IMG/VR virus record: IMGVR_UViG_3300049226_000014
Coordinates: 1 to 29,461 of that record
Strand: one strand, 5' to 3'
Length of the DNA stretch: 29,461 bases
DNA from: a virus
Numbering within the stretch: the first letter of the stretch is position 1; every line of letters starts with the position of its first letter. A program made the translations under genes and the position numbers. The notes below the pieces were generated by a model. The model saw nothing but the letters and a program-made list of their open reading frames with translations. It was not told where the DNA came from and did not search any database. Shown piece after piece: positions 17,712-25,097 of this stretch.

Positions 17712-18424
17712 AATTAAAAGTAACACCTATAGACCCAACATTTAACTTTATTACAGATTTACATCCTATAATTCCTGCAAGAGAAGCACCTCCTAAATGG
17801 TGGAAAACTATAAAAAGAGAAGGAGTTAACGAAGATTTAAGAAGTGCAGGTAATATTAAAACTTGTCCTGCTATAAAAGATATTATTAATTATGGATATA
17901 TAATGCCATCTTGGTCATGGATGCAATTTATAGAAGAAGATGGAGAAGTGTATTGGTCTATGGGACATCCTGGTGTTGGTATTGAAAGTCATGCACAACA
18001 ACAAATAGAAGGTGCTCCAGTAGAACCTTTACCATTAGGAGGAGTATTTAAGTTAGTATCACCATGGCAATTTGAAACTCCACCTGGTTGGGCAGTAATA
18101 TTTAATGACCCATTTTGGCATGATGAAGATAGACCTATTAAATTTTTATCAGGTTTAGTTAGAACTGATGCTTTTAATGGTATTAATTTTCCATTTGAAA
18201 TGAATAGACCTTTAGAAAAAAATGAAGTATTACAAGTAACAGCAGGTACTCCATTAATACATATGTCAGTTGTACCTATAGATGATACATTTGAATTAGA
18301 AGTTAATGAAGCTACACAAAAAAGTACTGATAATTATATAAGACAACAACAATCTGTTCAAGCTACACATACTAATCATTACAATCATACTGTTAAAAAT
18401 TTTGACAAAAATAGGAAGTCATAA
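17708..18424 (+). CDS. conserved-type marine phage protein, possible DUF6065-like
   Basis: 238 residues, start overlapping the previous stop as ATGA. It has 'APPKWWKTIKRE' (residues 26-37), 'KTCPAIKDIINYGYIMPSW' (residues 51-69), then 'FKLVSPWQFETPPGW' and 'GINFPFEMNRPL', and a Gln/His/Asn-rich helical tail. This set of motifs is familiar from uncharacterised marine-phage proteins; DUF6065 is my tentative label and is not checked. The tail (from about residue 195) may be a linker or oligomerisation helix. The pairing with a related gene just upstream suggests duplication. Function unknown. The gene ends close to a new promoter. Confidence 0.72.
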   Translation: MKLKVTPIDPTFNFITDLHPIIPAREAPPKWWKTIKREGVNEDLRSAGNIKTCPAIKDIINYGYIMPSWSWMQFIEEDGEVYWSMGHPGVGIESHAQQQIEGAPVEPLPLGGVFKLVSPWQFETPPGWAVIFNDPFWHDEDRPIKFLSGLVRTDAFNGINFPFEMNRPLEKNEVLQVTAGTPLIHMSVVPIDDTFELEVNEATQKSTDNYIRQQQSVQATHTNHYNHTVKNFDKNRKS

Positions 18425-18431
18425 CTCTCTA

Positions 18432-18440
18432 TGCTATAAT
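18432..18440 (+). promoter_or_regulatory. extended -10 promoter of the lysis/accessory block
   Basis: TGCTATAAT is a perfect extended -10 element, with the TATAAT at 18435-18440 in the 23-base gap after the fibre block. The start site predicted about 7 bases downstream coincides with the ATG at 18448, which would make the first transcript leaderless. A TTGACA occurs at 18402-18407 but the 27-base spacing is too long to count; extended -10 promoters do not need it. Confidence 0.65.
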
Positions 18441-18447
18441 CCGATTT

Positions 18448-18588
18448 ATGGACTTTGTAATTGTATTTGTTTTAGGTTATTGTATAAGAGATTTAATATT
18501 TTATTTAAAAAAATTAGTTAACTATCAAGAGTATACCTATGAATGGGACACTGAGTTTGAAGAATGGACTGGCGATGACCTCCCCTAA
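18448..18588 (+). CDS. 46-residue membrane micro-protein, probably leaderless
   Basis: ATG at 18448 begins a 46-codon frame ending in TAA at 18586-18588. Residues 2-20 are hydrophobic (beginning MDFVIVFVLGYCIRDL) and form a likely membrane helix; the C-terminal half is very acidic with Trp, Glu and Asp. The start lies 7 bases after a perfect -10 box, so the mRNA probably begins at or next to the start codon. It opens the lysis block, and a small membrane protein here could assist holin function. Too short for a family assignment. Confidence 0.55.
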   Translation: MDFVIVFVLGYCIRDLIFYLKKLVNYQEYTYEWDTEFEEWTGDDLP

Positions 18589-18766
18589 TGGCAATGGTTT
18601 TACACAGAAAGAAATGCTTACTTTAATATTGGAAGGGCAAAAAATTATTAATAAACGTATAGATGAGTTACACGAAAAAGTTAATCAAAAGATTTCAAGA
18701 CAAGAACTAAGTGGGTGGCTTGTAGCTATCTCTGCATTGGTGGTGCTGATAAACAATTTAATGTAA
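18575..18766 (+). CDS. XhlA-like membrane-anchored coiled-coil protein
   Basis: From ATG 18575 the product has 63 residues: an amphipathic helix, a charged coiled coil ('IDELHEKVNQKI', residues 29-40), and a C-terminal membrane helix (residues about 47-63). This layout is like haemolysin XhlA-type proteins, which act with holins in host lysis. The same frame also has an ATG at 18539, which would add 12 residues but overlap the preceding micro-protein by 50 bases; I prefer the shorter form, though neither has a strong ribosome site. The stop overlaps the next start as TAATG. Confidence 0.7.
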   Translation: MTSPNGNGFTQKEMLTLILEGQKIINKRIDELHEKVNQKISRQELSGWLVAISALVVLINNLM

Positions 18767-18873
18767 TGGAGGATGACTTTACATTACCTGACGATATGTT
18801 TACAGACAACCCTGTATTCGTAGATACATCACAAGAGTTTGATGATGACTGCGGAGATGCGTGTAAGATATGA
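18766..18873 (+). CDS. 35-residue acidic micro-protein
   Basis: ATG at 18766 overlaps the previous stop (TAATG), and the TGA at 18871-18873 overlaps the next ATG (ATGA). The product is highly acidic, with Asp/Glu runs and two Cys near the C-terminus ('CGDACK'). Both ends locked into neighbouring genes is the main sign that it is translated. It fills a gap of about 100 bases. Function unknown. Confidence 0.5.
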   Translation: MEDDFTLPDDMFTDNPVFVDTSQEFDDDCGDACKI

Positions 18874-20573
18874 AAAAGTTATTATCTTTAATTGCAGCTT
18901 TCTTATTAGTTACTACACCTGCTTATGCTTATCACACAGAAACACAAATGCCTTATGGTATAAACATATCTGTTGATAATGAAACAGGAGAGATAGAACT
19001 TACTTGGCAGGAGTCAGATGCATTAGAAGTTAACCCACCTGAATACTATAGGTTATACTTTGGTGATGATGACCAAGCAGCAGATTACTCTATAGATACT
19101 AGCTTTGGTTTTAATGAAGCATTGTCTTGGAGGACTTATTACTTTACTCCTGAATATATATACGAAAAGTTTGAAACAACTACGCTTACATTCTATGCAA
19201 AGATACAAGCAAGAAATGATACAGGTGATACAGTAAGTGACTTAACTGCAGTAGTTAGTGTAGAATATGATTATGATTATGTACCTGATACAACGACATC
19301 TAGTTCGACAACAAGCTCTAGCACCACGTCATCGACTACTACACCGACTACGACTCCAACTACATTACCTAAAGCGGAAGATGTGGTCGAAGATAACATT
19401 ACTACGTACCTTGCTTGGGACGAATATGGATGTCCACATCCAGACAATCCGTTATCGTATAAGCAATACCTTGAGGCGGTAGAAAGTGGAGATTGGTTCG
19501 GTTATCAACCTGGTGATTGCACTGACATACCTGATGACACTGTTGATATTGTCGAAGAAGAGATAGATGATGAGCTGGACGAAGAGATACTTGGAGATGA
19601 CACCCTTACAGAGGAAGATGTTTTTATTGAAGAGGAAGTTATTGAGCTCACGGAAGAAGAGATAGCTGCTATTGAAGCTGAAGAGATAGATGCTGAAGAA
19701 GAATTACTTATACTTGAGGAGCTAGAGGATAGCACTATTGACCTAGAAGATTTATCTAAAGAAGAAATACAAGAGTTTGTAGATGTTATTCAAGAGATAG
19801 AAGATACAATAGAACTTATTGAAATTGTTGAAGAGATAATAGAACTAGATATACCTGAAGATATTATACTTATTATAGAAGAGGAGGTTATAGAAGATGA
19901 CATTGTTATTGTGGTGGAAGATGAAGAAATCATCGAGGAAGTTTTGGATGAGCCAATACAGGAAGATGTTGAGGAGGAACTTGCAGAAGAACTTTCTGAG
20001 GAAGAAGTCGTTATTGCAGTATCTGAAGTTGAAGAAATCGTTGAAGATATCGTTGTTGAAGAAGCTACCACCGAAGAAGTAGTAGAAGTTCTTGAAGAAG
20101 TCAATGATATTGGCGTACAAAATTTAGATAAAGCTACTGAAGAAGTACAAGAAATAGTACAATCTGTAGTTGAGGAGGCCATTGATAACGTTGAAGAGCT
20201 TACACAGGAGCAAGTTAAGGTTGTTGCTGAAGTACTACAAGTTGAAACTGAAGATGTTGCTATCGTTGCAGAGGCTATTAAATCAGATACTGTAGTAGCA
20301 GAAGCTGTAGAAGAATACGTGGAAAGAGCTGTAGAAAATGCAGACGTAGAAGACTACACCTTAGCTGACGTTGTTACAGAAGTACAGTACGAAGCATTCC
20401 TAGAAAATCCAATAGAAGTATTTGTAGATGTAGATATACAAGACATAAACCTATCAACCATAGGTGATGACATGACTCAGGACCAAAGAGAAAAAGCACA
20501 AGAAGTTGTAGTGCCAGTTATTTTGACTAGAATAGTTAGTATTGCAGCATTTGTAATGAGGAAAACATTATGA
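18870..20573 (+). CDS. secreted acidic repeat protein with beta domain and Thr/Ser linker
   Basis: 567 residues. Residues 1-20 are a clear signal peptide (Lys-Lys, hydrophobic core, AYA cleavage site). Residues about 25-135 look like a beta-sandwich resembling fibronectin type III ('GEIELTWQES'). Residues 141-167 are an almost pure Thr/Ser/Pro linker. A short Cys-containing piece ('DEYGCPHPDN' and a later Cys) is followed by about 300 residues of Glu/Val/Ile-rich repeats, such as runs of EE(V/I), ending in a hydrophobic segment at about 546-562 that could anchor it. Base use in the linker is richer in CG-containing codons than its neighbours, suggesting acquisition from a host-like source. 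The linker style is common in secreted proteins of actinobacteria such as Acidimicrobiia. It could coat the host surface, block superinfection or take part in lysis; function not known. Confidence 0.8.
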   Translation: MKKLLSLIAAFLLVTTPAYAYHTETQMPYGINISVDNETGEIELTWQESDALEVNPPEYYRLYFGDDDQAADYSIDTSFGFNEALSWRTYYFTPEYIYEKFETTTLTFYAKIQARNDTGDTVSDLTAVVSVEYDYDYVPDTTTSSSTTSSSTTSSTTTPTTTPTTLPKAEDVVEDNITTYLAWDEYGCPHPDNPLSYKQYLEAVESGDWFGYQPGDCTDIPDDTVDIVEEEIDDELDEEILGDDTLTEEDVFIEEEVIELTEEEIAAIEAEEIDAEEELLILEELEDSTIDLEDLSKEEIQEFVDVIQEIEDTIELIEIVEEIIELDIPEDIILIIEEEVIEDDIVIVVEDEEIIEEVLDEPIQEDVEEELAEELSEEEVVIAVSEVEEIVEDIVVEEATTEEVVEVLEEVNDIGVQNLDKATEEVQEIVQSVVEEAIDNVEELTQEQVKVVAEVLQVETEDVAIVAEAIKSDTVVAEAVEEYVERAVENADVEDYTLADVVTEVQYEAFLENPIEVFVDVDIQDINLSTIGDDMTQDQREKAQEVVVPVILTRIVSIAAFVMRKTL

Positions 20574-20788
20574 TTAAAAAAATATGGAATTGGTTTATAG
20601 AAATAATTAAGGAAACATTAAACCTTAGTTGGACTTTAGTTGGTTTAGTTATTGCTACGCTTACATTAACTGGTTCAGCACAACAAGTAACAGGATTAGC
20701 TACTATAATTACATTAGCTATATGGTTATTAACTATAGGCTTTAGAAAAGACAAACCACAAGGTGGTTCAAAGAAAGTTAGTAGATAA
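20570..20788 (+). CDS. small two-helix membrane protein, possible holin or holin partner
   Basis: 72 residues with two hydrophobic helices at about residues 20-35 and 41-57, a short turn between them ('SAQQ'), an amphipathic N-terminus rich in Trp/Ile/Lys, and a basic C-terminus ('KDKPQGGSKKVSR'). The ATG overlaps the TGA of the acidic protein as ATGA. Size and basic tail suit a holin or antiholin, and lysis-type genes surround it. A second candidate holin lies at 23234. The holin role is inferred from topology. Confidence 0.65.
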   Translation: MIKKIWNWFIEIIKETLNLSWTLVGLVIATLTLTGSAQQVTGLATIITLAIWLLTIGFRKDKPQGGSKKVSR

Positions 20789-20868
20789 TGTGTATGATTA
20801 CAAGTCAATCAGATGGTTCATTTGTACAAATATGCAACTGCAAACATGGTAATTGTAAGGAGAAATAA
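20788..20868 (+). CDS. 26-residue Cys-rich micro-protein
   Basis: Start and stop are both locked by TAATG overlaps with neighbours. The product has Cys at residue 2 and a C-terminal cluster 'CNCKHGNCK' with His, a possible metal-binding knuckle. It is far below usual gene-calling limits; the coupling at both ends is the evidence. The sequence is too short to compare with families. Confidence 0.5.
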   Translation: MCMITSQSDGSFVQICNCKHGNCKEK

Positions 20869-21137
20869 TGGGAGTAGAGTATAGAGGTGAAAAGTTTTCA
20901 GGTTACAATAAACCTAAACGTACACCTAAACATGCTACTAAATCACATGTAGTATTAGCTAAAGAAGGTTCCAAAATAAAGATGATTAGATTTGGCGAAC
21001 AAGGTGCTAAGACTGCAGGTAAAAAAACAGACGCTAAGTCTAAAGCTAAGCGTAAATCTTTTAAAGCTAGACACGCTAAAAATATTAAGAGAGGTAAAAT
21101 GTCTGCAGCTTACTGGGCTGATAAGGTTAAGTGGTAA
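20868..21137 (+). CDS. basic phage protein of unknown function
   Basis: 89 residues, very rich in Lys and Arg. The ending 'KSFKARHAKNIKRGKMSAAY' (residues 64-83), followed by a Trp-Ala-Asp-Lys stretch, is a pattern I recognise from small proteins in many marine phages and other large viruses; it looks nucleic-acid-binding, but no function is known to me. The start overlaps the micro-protein stop as TAATG and follows AAGGAG. Several short genes follow in the same operon. Confidence 0.75.
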   Translation: MGVEYRGEKFSGYNKPKRTPKHATKSHVVLAKEGSKIKMIRFGEQGAKTAGKKTDAKSKAKRKSFKARHAKNIKRGKMSAAYWADKVKW

Positions 21138-21138
21138 T

Positions 21139-21264
21139 ATGGCAAGAACAGTAAGTTGGAAATGGGGCGATAAAACGTACAAAGGTACAGTAATTCGTAC
21201 TACTAAAACACATATCTATGCACGTACACATAATGGTAAAACCAAAAAGATTAAGAAAAAGTAA
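21139..21264 (+). CDS. 41-residue basic micro-protein
   Basis: ATG at 21139, one base after the preceding stop, gives a 41-residue product with an SH3/KOW-like beta pattern ('WKWGDKTYKGTVIRTTKTHI') and a Lys-rich tail. The longer in-frame start at 20992 would overlap the previous gene by almost half and is rejected. The stop overlaps the next start as TAATG. A small nucleic-acid-binding role is plausible from charge only. Confidence 0.6.
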   Translation: MARTVSWKWGDKTYKGTVIRTTKTHIYARTHNGKTKKIKKK

Positions 21265-21422
21265 TGGCACTACCTGGAGCATACGTTGTCAATAGCCCTA
21301 AACTTGGACAGTACTGCAGTAATTGTCTGCACTACTCTAATAATTATTGTCTTAAGTTTGCTAAAGAAGTAGCATCGTATGGTTGGTGTGCAGTATGGGA
21401 ACCAATAAAAAATGAAGTATGA
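21264..21422 (+). CDS. 52-residue Cys-rich protein with HiPIP-like motif
   Basis: The frame from ATG 21264 (TAATG overlap) to TGA 21420-21422 encodes four Cys at residues 18, 21, 29 and 42: C-x2-C-x7-C-x12-C, with the last in 'GWCAVW'. This pattern resembles high-potential iron-sulfur proteins, whose last Cys sits in a Gly-Trp-Cys context, although the spacing between the second and third Cys is shorter than in classical members. Similar small Cys proteins occur in many phages. It could bind an Fe-S cluster or zinc. It overlaps the next gene by 11 bases. Confidence 0.6.
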   Translation: MALPGAYVVNSPKLGQYCSNCLHYSNNYCLKFAKEVASYGWCAVWEPIKNEV

Positions 21423-22011
21423 AGTATTAAGAGTTAGTAGTGGTAAAGATTCTACATCAGGATTGTTATTTGAAATAGATAATAACAAACGTACATTTCT
21501 TGCGTATACATTAGAAGATGAACAACGTGATGTTAAAGTCTGGGGTGAAACTAGAATACCTGCAGGTACATACAAGTTAAAGCTACGTACTGAAGGTGGA
21601 TTTCATAATAGATATGTAGGTAAGTATGGTGCTATGCATAAAGGTATGATACATGTACAAGATGTACCAGGGTTTGAGTATATACTGTGGCATACAGGTA
21701 ACACTGATGAGCACACAGCTGGTTGTTTAATACTAGGTAACACACAAACAAACAATCGTATAGCTAAAGATGGGTTCATCGGCAGTAGCGTTGATGCGTA
21801 TAAGTTTGTATACCCACGTGTAGCAGCAGCTATTGAATCTGGACAAAATGTAGAAGTTACATACATAGATTATGATGTAGATATTAGTAATGTATCTAAT
21901 AAATCAACTGATGATGTTATACTATCAACTACCGTTATGGAAAAATTACAAGAGATAAGTGGTGAAGTTCAAACTTTGTCTGCTAAACTAGACGGCAGGA
22001 GATATGAATAA
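21412..22011 (+). CDS. DUF5675 family protein, possible lysis enzyme
   Basis: 199 residues. The family signature is clear: 'LAYTLEDEQRD' (residues 30-40), 'GETRIPAGTYKL' (45-56), 'DVPGFEYILWHTGN' (84-97) and 'TAGCLILG' (102-109), with His94, His101 and Cys105 as likely functional residues. After about residue 150 the sequence changes to a helical, probably coiled-coil tail. DUF5675 is uncharacterised; the His-Cys arrangement recalls cell-wall-active enzymes, so a lytic function near the holin is reasonable but unproven. The stop overlaps the next start as TAATG. Confidence 0.82.
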   Translation: MKYEVLRVSSGKDSTSGLLFEIDNNKRTFLAYTLEDEQRDVKVWGETRIPAGTYKLKLRTEGGFHNRYVGKYGAMHKGMIHVQDVPGFEYILWHTGNTDEHTAGCLILGNTQTNNRIAKDGFIGSSVDAYKFVYPRVAAAIESGQNVEVTYIDYDVDISNVSNKSTDDVILSTTVMEKLQEISGEVQTLSAKLDGRRYE

Positions 22012-23234
22012 TGAAATTACCTAGAAGTAAAAAATTGTATGATGACGATGGTGGTTTTGATTACTTAGAATCTGACCCTGAATATAACCCATCTGGTAAT
22101 GACCCTTTAAGAAAACAAAGAAAGATGGATTTTATTGGTGGAGAAATGGACCAACTTTCTGCAGGTGCTGCAAATAAAAAAGGTTCTACTGCAGGTGGTC
22201 CAATGTCAAACCCTACACAATATGGTGATGTAGGTGCTAAAAATACTATACCTTTTGCTGGTCAACAATCACAACAACTTAGTCCTCAACGTGGTTTAGA
22301 AGGTGCAATTGAAGATGCAATAGATGCAGAAATATCTAATTATGAAAAAGCAATTAAATCTGGTGATGCTGTTGGTGAAATGACAGCAGGTAGTAACATT
22401 AATAAATTACAAAATGAACTAAGTAGAGAGTTACAAGTATCACAAAAAGCACAAGAATCAATGGGTGAAACATATGAAGACCGTTCTATGCGTAAAAGAG
22501 TTACCCAAGCTTATGGTGGTAGAGTAGACCCTACTAATGTAGAGTTATCTATTGAAGATGCTAGACCATTACCTACTACATCTAAAGGTAAAGGTCCTGG
22601 TATTAAATCATCAGAAGCAATTATTCAAACAGGTTTAGAATCTAGAGAAATACCATACGATAAACTTAAAGATGGTGAGTATTCACAATCAGCTAGTTCT
22701 AAATCACAAGCATCAGTAGAAAAAGCATTACGTGAAGGTGCTGGTACTGGTAGTCCTAAACCAATTTTATACACAGGTGGTACTGAAGCTAGAACACAAC
22801 CTTATGATTTTCGTGAATCAATGTTTGGAGAAACAGGTGGTATATTAGGCAAAGCTAGTAAAGACCCAGGAGGTCCTACGTTTACAGGTCTAGATAAACA
22901 AGGTAACATACTACAACCTAAACCAGCTGTAGAATTTAAAACACCAGGTGGTAGAGAAGTTAAAAACTTTAGTGGTGGTAGTAAAGTATCAGGTAATAAA
23001 GTAAGTTCTGTTACACCTGATGCACCTAAAGCTGTTGTATCTAATGAACCATTTAGTGTAAAAGATGCATATAGTGATGGTGTTTCAAAAGGTATGACAC
23101 CTAGACAAGCACAAAAAAATGCAGAACGTTTACAAAGATTATCTAAAATTAAAGGCAAAGGTAAAGGTAAAGGTAAATTATTTACTACACTTGGTGCCAT
23201 AGGTATAGGTGCTATACTTAACAAGGATAGATAA
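22011..23234 (+). CDS. low-complexity protein with GK repeat and C-terminal hydrophobic segment
   Basis: 407 residues, polar and Gly/Ser/Thr/Lys-rich with little hydrophobic core, so largely disordered or fibrous. Near the C-terminus it has tandem Gly-Lys repeats (about residues 380-388) followed by a short Gly/Ile-rich hydrophobic segment. Both ends are joined to neighbours by TAATG. No family is recognised. It could be a DNA-packing, virion-interior or fibre-like protein. The basic repeat followed by a hydrophobic tail recalls membrane-targeting segments. Confidence 0.72.
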   Translation: MKLPRSKKLYDDDGGFDYLESDPEYNPSGNDPLRKQRKMDFIGGEMDQLSAGAANKKGSTAGGPMSNPTQYGDVGAKNTIPFAGQQSQQLSPQRGLEGAIEDAIDAEISNYEKAIKSGDAVGEMTAGSNINKLQNELSRELQVSQKAQESMGETYEDRSMRKRVTQAYGGRVDPTNVELSIEDARPLPTTSKGKGPGIKSSEAIIQTGLESREIPYDKLKDGEYSQSASSKSQASVEKALREGAGTGSPKPILYTGGTEARTQPYDFRESMFGETGGILGKASKDPGGPTFTGLDKQGNILQPKPAVEFKTPGGREVKNFSGGSKVSGNKVSSVTPDAPKAVVSNEPFSVKDAYSDGVSKGMTPRQAQKNAERLQRLSKIKGKGKGKGKLFTTLGAIGIGAILNKDR

Positions 23235-23515
23235 TGTTTGATAGATTCAAACGTAAAAGAAATTCTGATGGGACGTTTAAGAAAGACGTTGCGTGGACTC
23301 CTTGGAATGAAGCATGGAGTTATAAAATGAGTGAAGAATTAAAAGATATGGTAGAGCGTACTGCTTGGACATTTGTTGAAGCATTTATAGGTGCGTTAAC
23401 AGTTGCACCTTTAGTTGGTGTAGAAGCAGAAACACTACAACTAGCAGCATTAGCTGGTGGTGGAGCTGCGTTAGCAGTTATTAAAACATACGCTAAGAAA
23501 CAAATTACTAAGTAA
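23234..23515 (+). CDS. putative r1t-type holin
   Basis: 93 residues: a basic, polar N-terminus, then 'VERTAWTFVEAFIGALTV' (residues 40-57) as the first membrane helix, a short turn, and a second helix at about residues 67-84 ('LQLAALAGGGAALAVIKT'), ending in a basic tail. The helix-start 'ERTAWTF(V)EAF' and the overall plan match the r1t-type holins, which form membrane lesions to release lysins and are frequent in actinophages. TAATG overlaps join it to both neighbours. Confidence 0.75.
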   Translation: MFDRFKRKRNSDGTFKKDVAWTPWNEAWSYKMSEELKDMVERTAWTFVEAFIGALTVAPLVGVEAETLQLAALAGGGAALAVIKTYAKKQITK

Positions 23516-23730
23516 TGCCTGCACCAAAATTTAATTTAGGGGTTTACAAAAAATTAACTAAAGATGATGCTAATGCATATGCTAGTAGTTTTGAAACATC
23601 TAATAAAAAAAGTGCTTTGCAAAGTTCTTTTAAAAAAACATTAAAAAGTCGAAAGACAAAAGGTCAAGCTAGGTTAAAAAGTTGGGAAGATAGAAACCTA
23701 ATAAATCGTGGAACAAAGTTAAATCCATAA
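23515..23730 (+). CDS. small basic protein
   Basis: 71 residues, very rich in Lys, Ser and Asn, with a helical C-terminal half containing 'KTLKSRKTKGQARLKSW'. The strong positive charge suggests nucleic-acid binding or virion-interior packing. Coupled to both neighbours by TAATG. No recognised family and no motif beyond the charge. Confidence 0.65.
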   Translation: MPAPKFNLGVYKKLTKDDANAYASSFETSNKKSALQSSFKKTLKSRKTKGQARLKSWEDRNLINRGTKLNP

Positions 23731-24032
23731 TGCCTAGTCATTACGAAAGTACAGGTGCTGGACATTCAGGTCTTGGTAAACAAGAACTAAAACAACGTAT
23801 GAAACAACACACATCATTACGTGATAAAGCTTTACGTAAAGGTGAACGTGCTGATGATATGTATAAGTCACTAGGTAAACTAATAGGTACACATGGACAT
23901 GGTAAAACTGAGGGATTTAATACTGACCAAGCATATAAAGATATGGATAAAGCATTTGTTACTAGACGTTCAGCATACAAACAAGCAGTAGCTTTTAATA
24001 AAGGACTTAAAAAATTAGGCTTAGGTAAGTAA
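23730..24032 (+). CDS. basic helical protein, last rightward gene
   Basis: 100 residues, basic and helical with Gly/His-rich 'GTHGHGKTEG' near residues 53-62. It starts at a TAATG overlap and ends 16 bases before the end of the convergent leftward block. No terminator hairpin is visible in the short gap. Function unknown; small basic late proteins may be DNA-binding or virion components. Confidence 0.65.
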   Translation: MPSHYESTGAGHSGLGKQELKQRMKQHTSLRDKALRKGERADDMYKSLGKLIGTHGHGKTEGFNTDQAYKDMDKAFVTRRSAYKQAVAFNKGLKKLGLGK

Positions 24033-24048
24033 TACTAACGTCCATAGT

Positions 24049-24321
24049 TTAGATAGTCTGTTCTCTTTTTAAAAATCCTTTAAGTAAATCACGATATGCT
24101 ACACTAGTTCCGACTCTTTGTCTTCCATCATATATATCGTGGTGATGCTTACATAATATAGCTACATTATTAATATCAAATTTACGTTTCTTATTACCGC
24201 CCATACCTATACCCTGTATATGTGCAAGTTCTAACCATTTACTATCATTGCAATATGCCCATTCACATTGACCATTAGCACGTTGCATTGCTTCTTCACG
24301 TATCTCTGATAGTCCATTCAT
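24049..24321 (-). CDS. HNH endonuclease-like protein
   Basis: 90 residues encoding a compact HNH domain: zinc-type pairs Cys19/Cys24 and Cys57/His60, the 'LELAHIQG' segment with His34 as the catalytic-type His, Asn51/Asn52 before 'VAILCKHHHDIYDG' (residues 53-66). HNH nucleases cut DNA; in phages such small versions act in packaging or as homing enzymes. The start overlaps the upstream stop as TAATG. It ends the leftward operon, facing the late genes. Confidence 0.85.
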   Translation of the reverse strand: MNGLSEIREEAMQRANGQCEWAYCNDSKWLELAHIQGIGMGGNKKRKFDINNVAILCKHHHDIYDGRQRVGTSVAYRDLLKGFLKREQTI

Positions 24322-24887
24322 TAATCTATTATAAAGTAACTTCCCTTAGGTAAGTCCCATGTTTTCATAACATCTCGTGCTCTAAATTTACCCTTCTCAG
24401 GACTGCCGTTATATATACAATGTGCAGCTTTCATAAACATTAAACTATTACACTTACCATTTGTATAATGTATTTTACTTTCATTAAACATAATAAGTTT
24501 TTCTATATAATCTAATGTACGTTGTGTTACTTCGCCATGGTCTGACTTAGTAGCAGGACGCATAGCATGTTCTATATTACCAATCTTTTCATTATTACCT
24601 ATACGAATACCTCTAGGACATAACTTAGATTTTCGTATTGTATCTAATTCATGTGAAAGTTTTATGTTCATATCTAATGTGTCACGTTTAATAATCATAG
24701 TAACCCAGATAGGATTACCTTTATCTGTTACTCCTAGTAAACGTTTACCTCCAAATGTATTTGCTTTCTCTGCCTCTGTAATCTTTTCGTTTAACCACTC
24801 GTACCATCTGACTCTTGTAGTGTCTGGCGTGATGTGGTATAGCTCTGATGCACTGACGAATCTAGTGCTTGTAGTGTTATACACCAT
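24321..24887 (-). CDS. hypothetical early protein
   Basis: 188 residues, basic overall, with no membrane helix. A beta-rich core ('NPIWVTMIIKRDTLDMNI') is followed by a helical C-terminal half with two Cys. The start lies directly after the TAA of the preceding leftward gene and the end overlaps the HNH gene by TAATG, so it belongs to the same operon. I do not recognise the family. An accessory role in DNA metabolism is suggested only by neighbours. Confidence 0.72.
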   Translation of the reverse strand: MVYNTTSTRFVSASELYHITPDTTRVRWYEWLNEKITEAEKANTFGGKRLLGVTDKGNPIWVTMIIKRDTLDMNIKLSHELDTIRKSKLCPRGIRIGNNEKIGNIEHAMRPATKSDHGEVTQRTLDYIEKLIMFNESKIHYTNGKCNSLMFMKAAHCIYNGSPEKGKFRARDVMKTWDLPKGSYFIID

Positions 24888-25097
24888 TTACTCTTCTTCT
24901 CCTTCTAGTTGTTCTAAGTGATAGTTATAATCTGTTACGAATTTATCCATTAAGAACCTGAGCTTTTCCATGTCAGGTTGTACCTTAAACGTATCGCTGC
25001 CACATGCTTTATTAAACTGTTGAGCCCATACTTTCATGTACTTAGGATGTGTAAATATGTTTACACGACTTACATCAAATGGTTTATTCCCACTCAA
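24888..25097 (-). CDS. small early protein starting at TTG
   Basis: 69 residues, with a Lys/Phe-rich body and an acidic tail 'EQLEGEEE'. The only available start near the 5' end is TTG at 25095-25097, preceded by a GGAG sequence about 10 bases before it; no upstream ATG exists before an in-frame stop. It overlaps the 3' end of the preceding small zinc protein by 14 bases. Function unknown. Confidence 0.6.
   Translation of the reverse strand: MSGNKPFDVSRVNIFTHPKYMKVWAQQFNKACGSDTFKVQPDMEKLRFLMDKFVTDYNYHLEQLEGEEE

Noticed and set aside
19505-20182. Ser-rich antisense reading frames opposite the acidic repeat gene
   Set aside because: They are the reverse complement of Glu/Val-rich codons, giving poly-Ser/Thr without a credible protein; the plus frame has a signal peptide and domain order.
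24033-24048. Bidirectional terminator between the convergent operons
   Set aside because: The gap is 16 bases and no stem followed by a T-run is visible on either strand.
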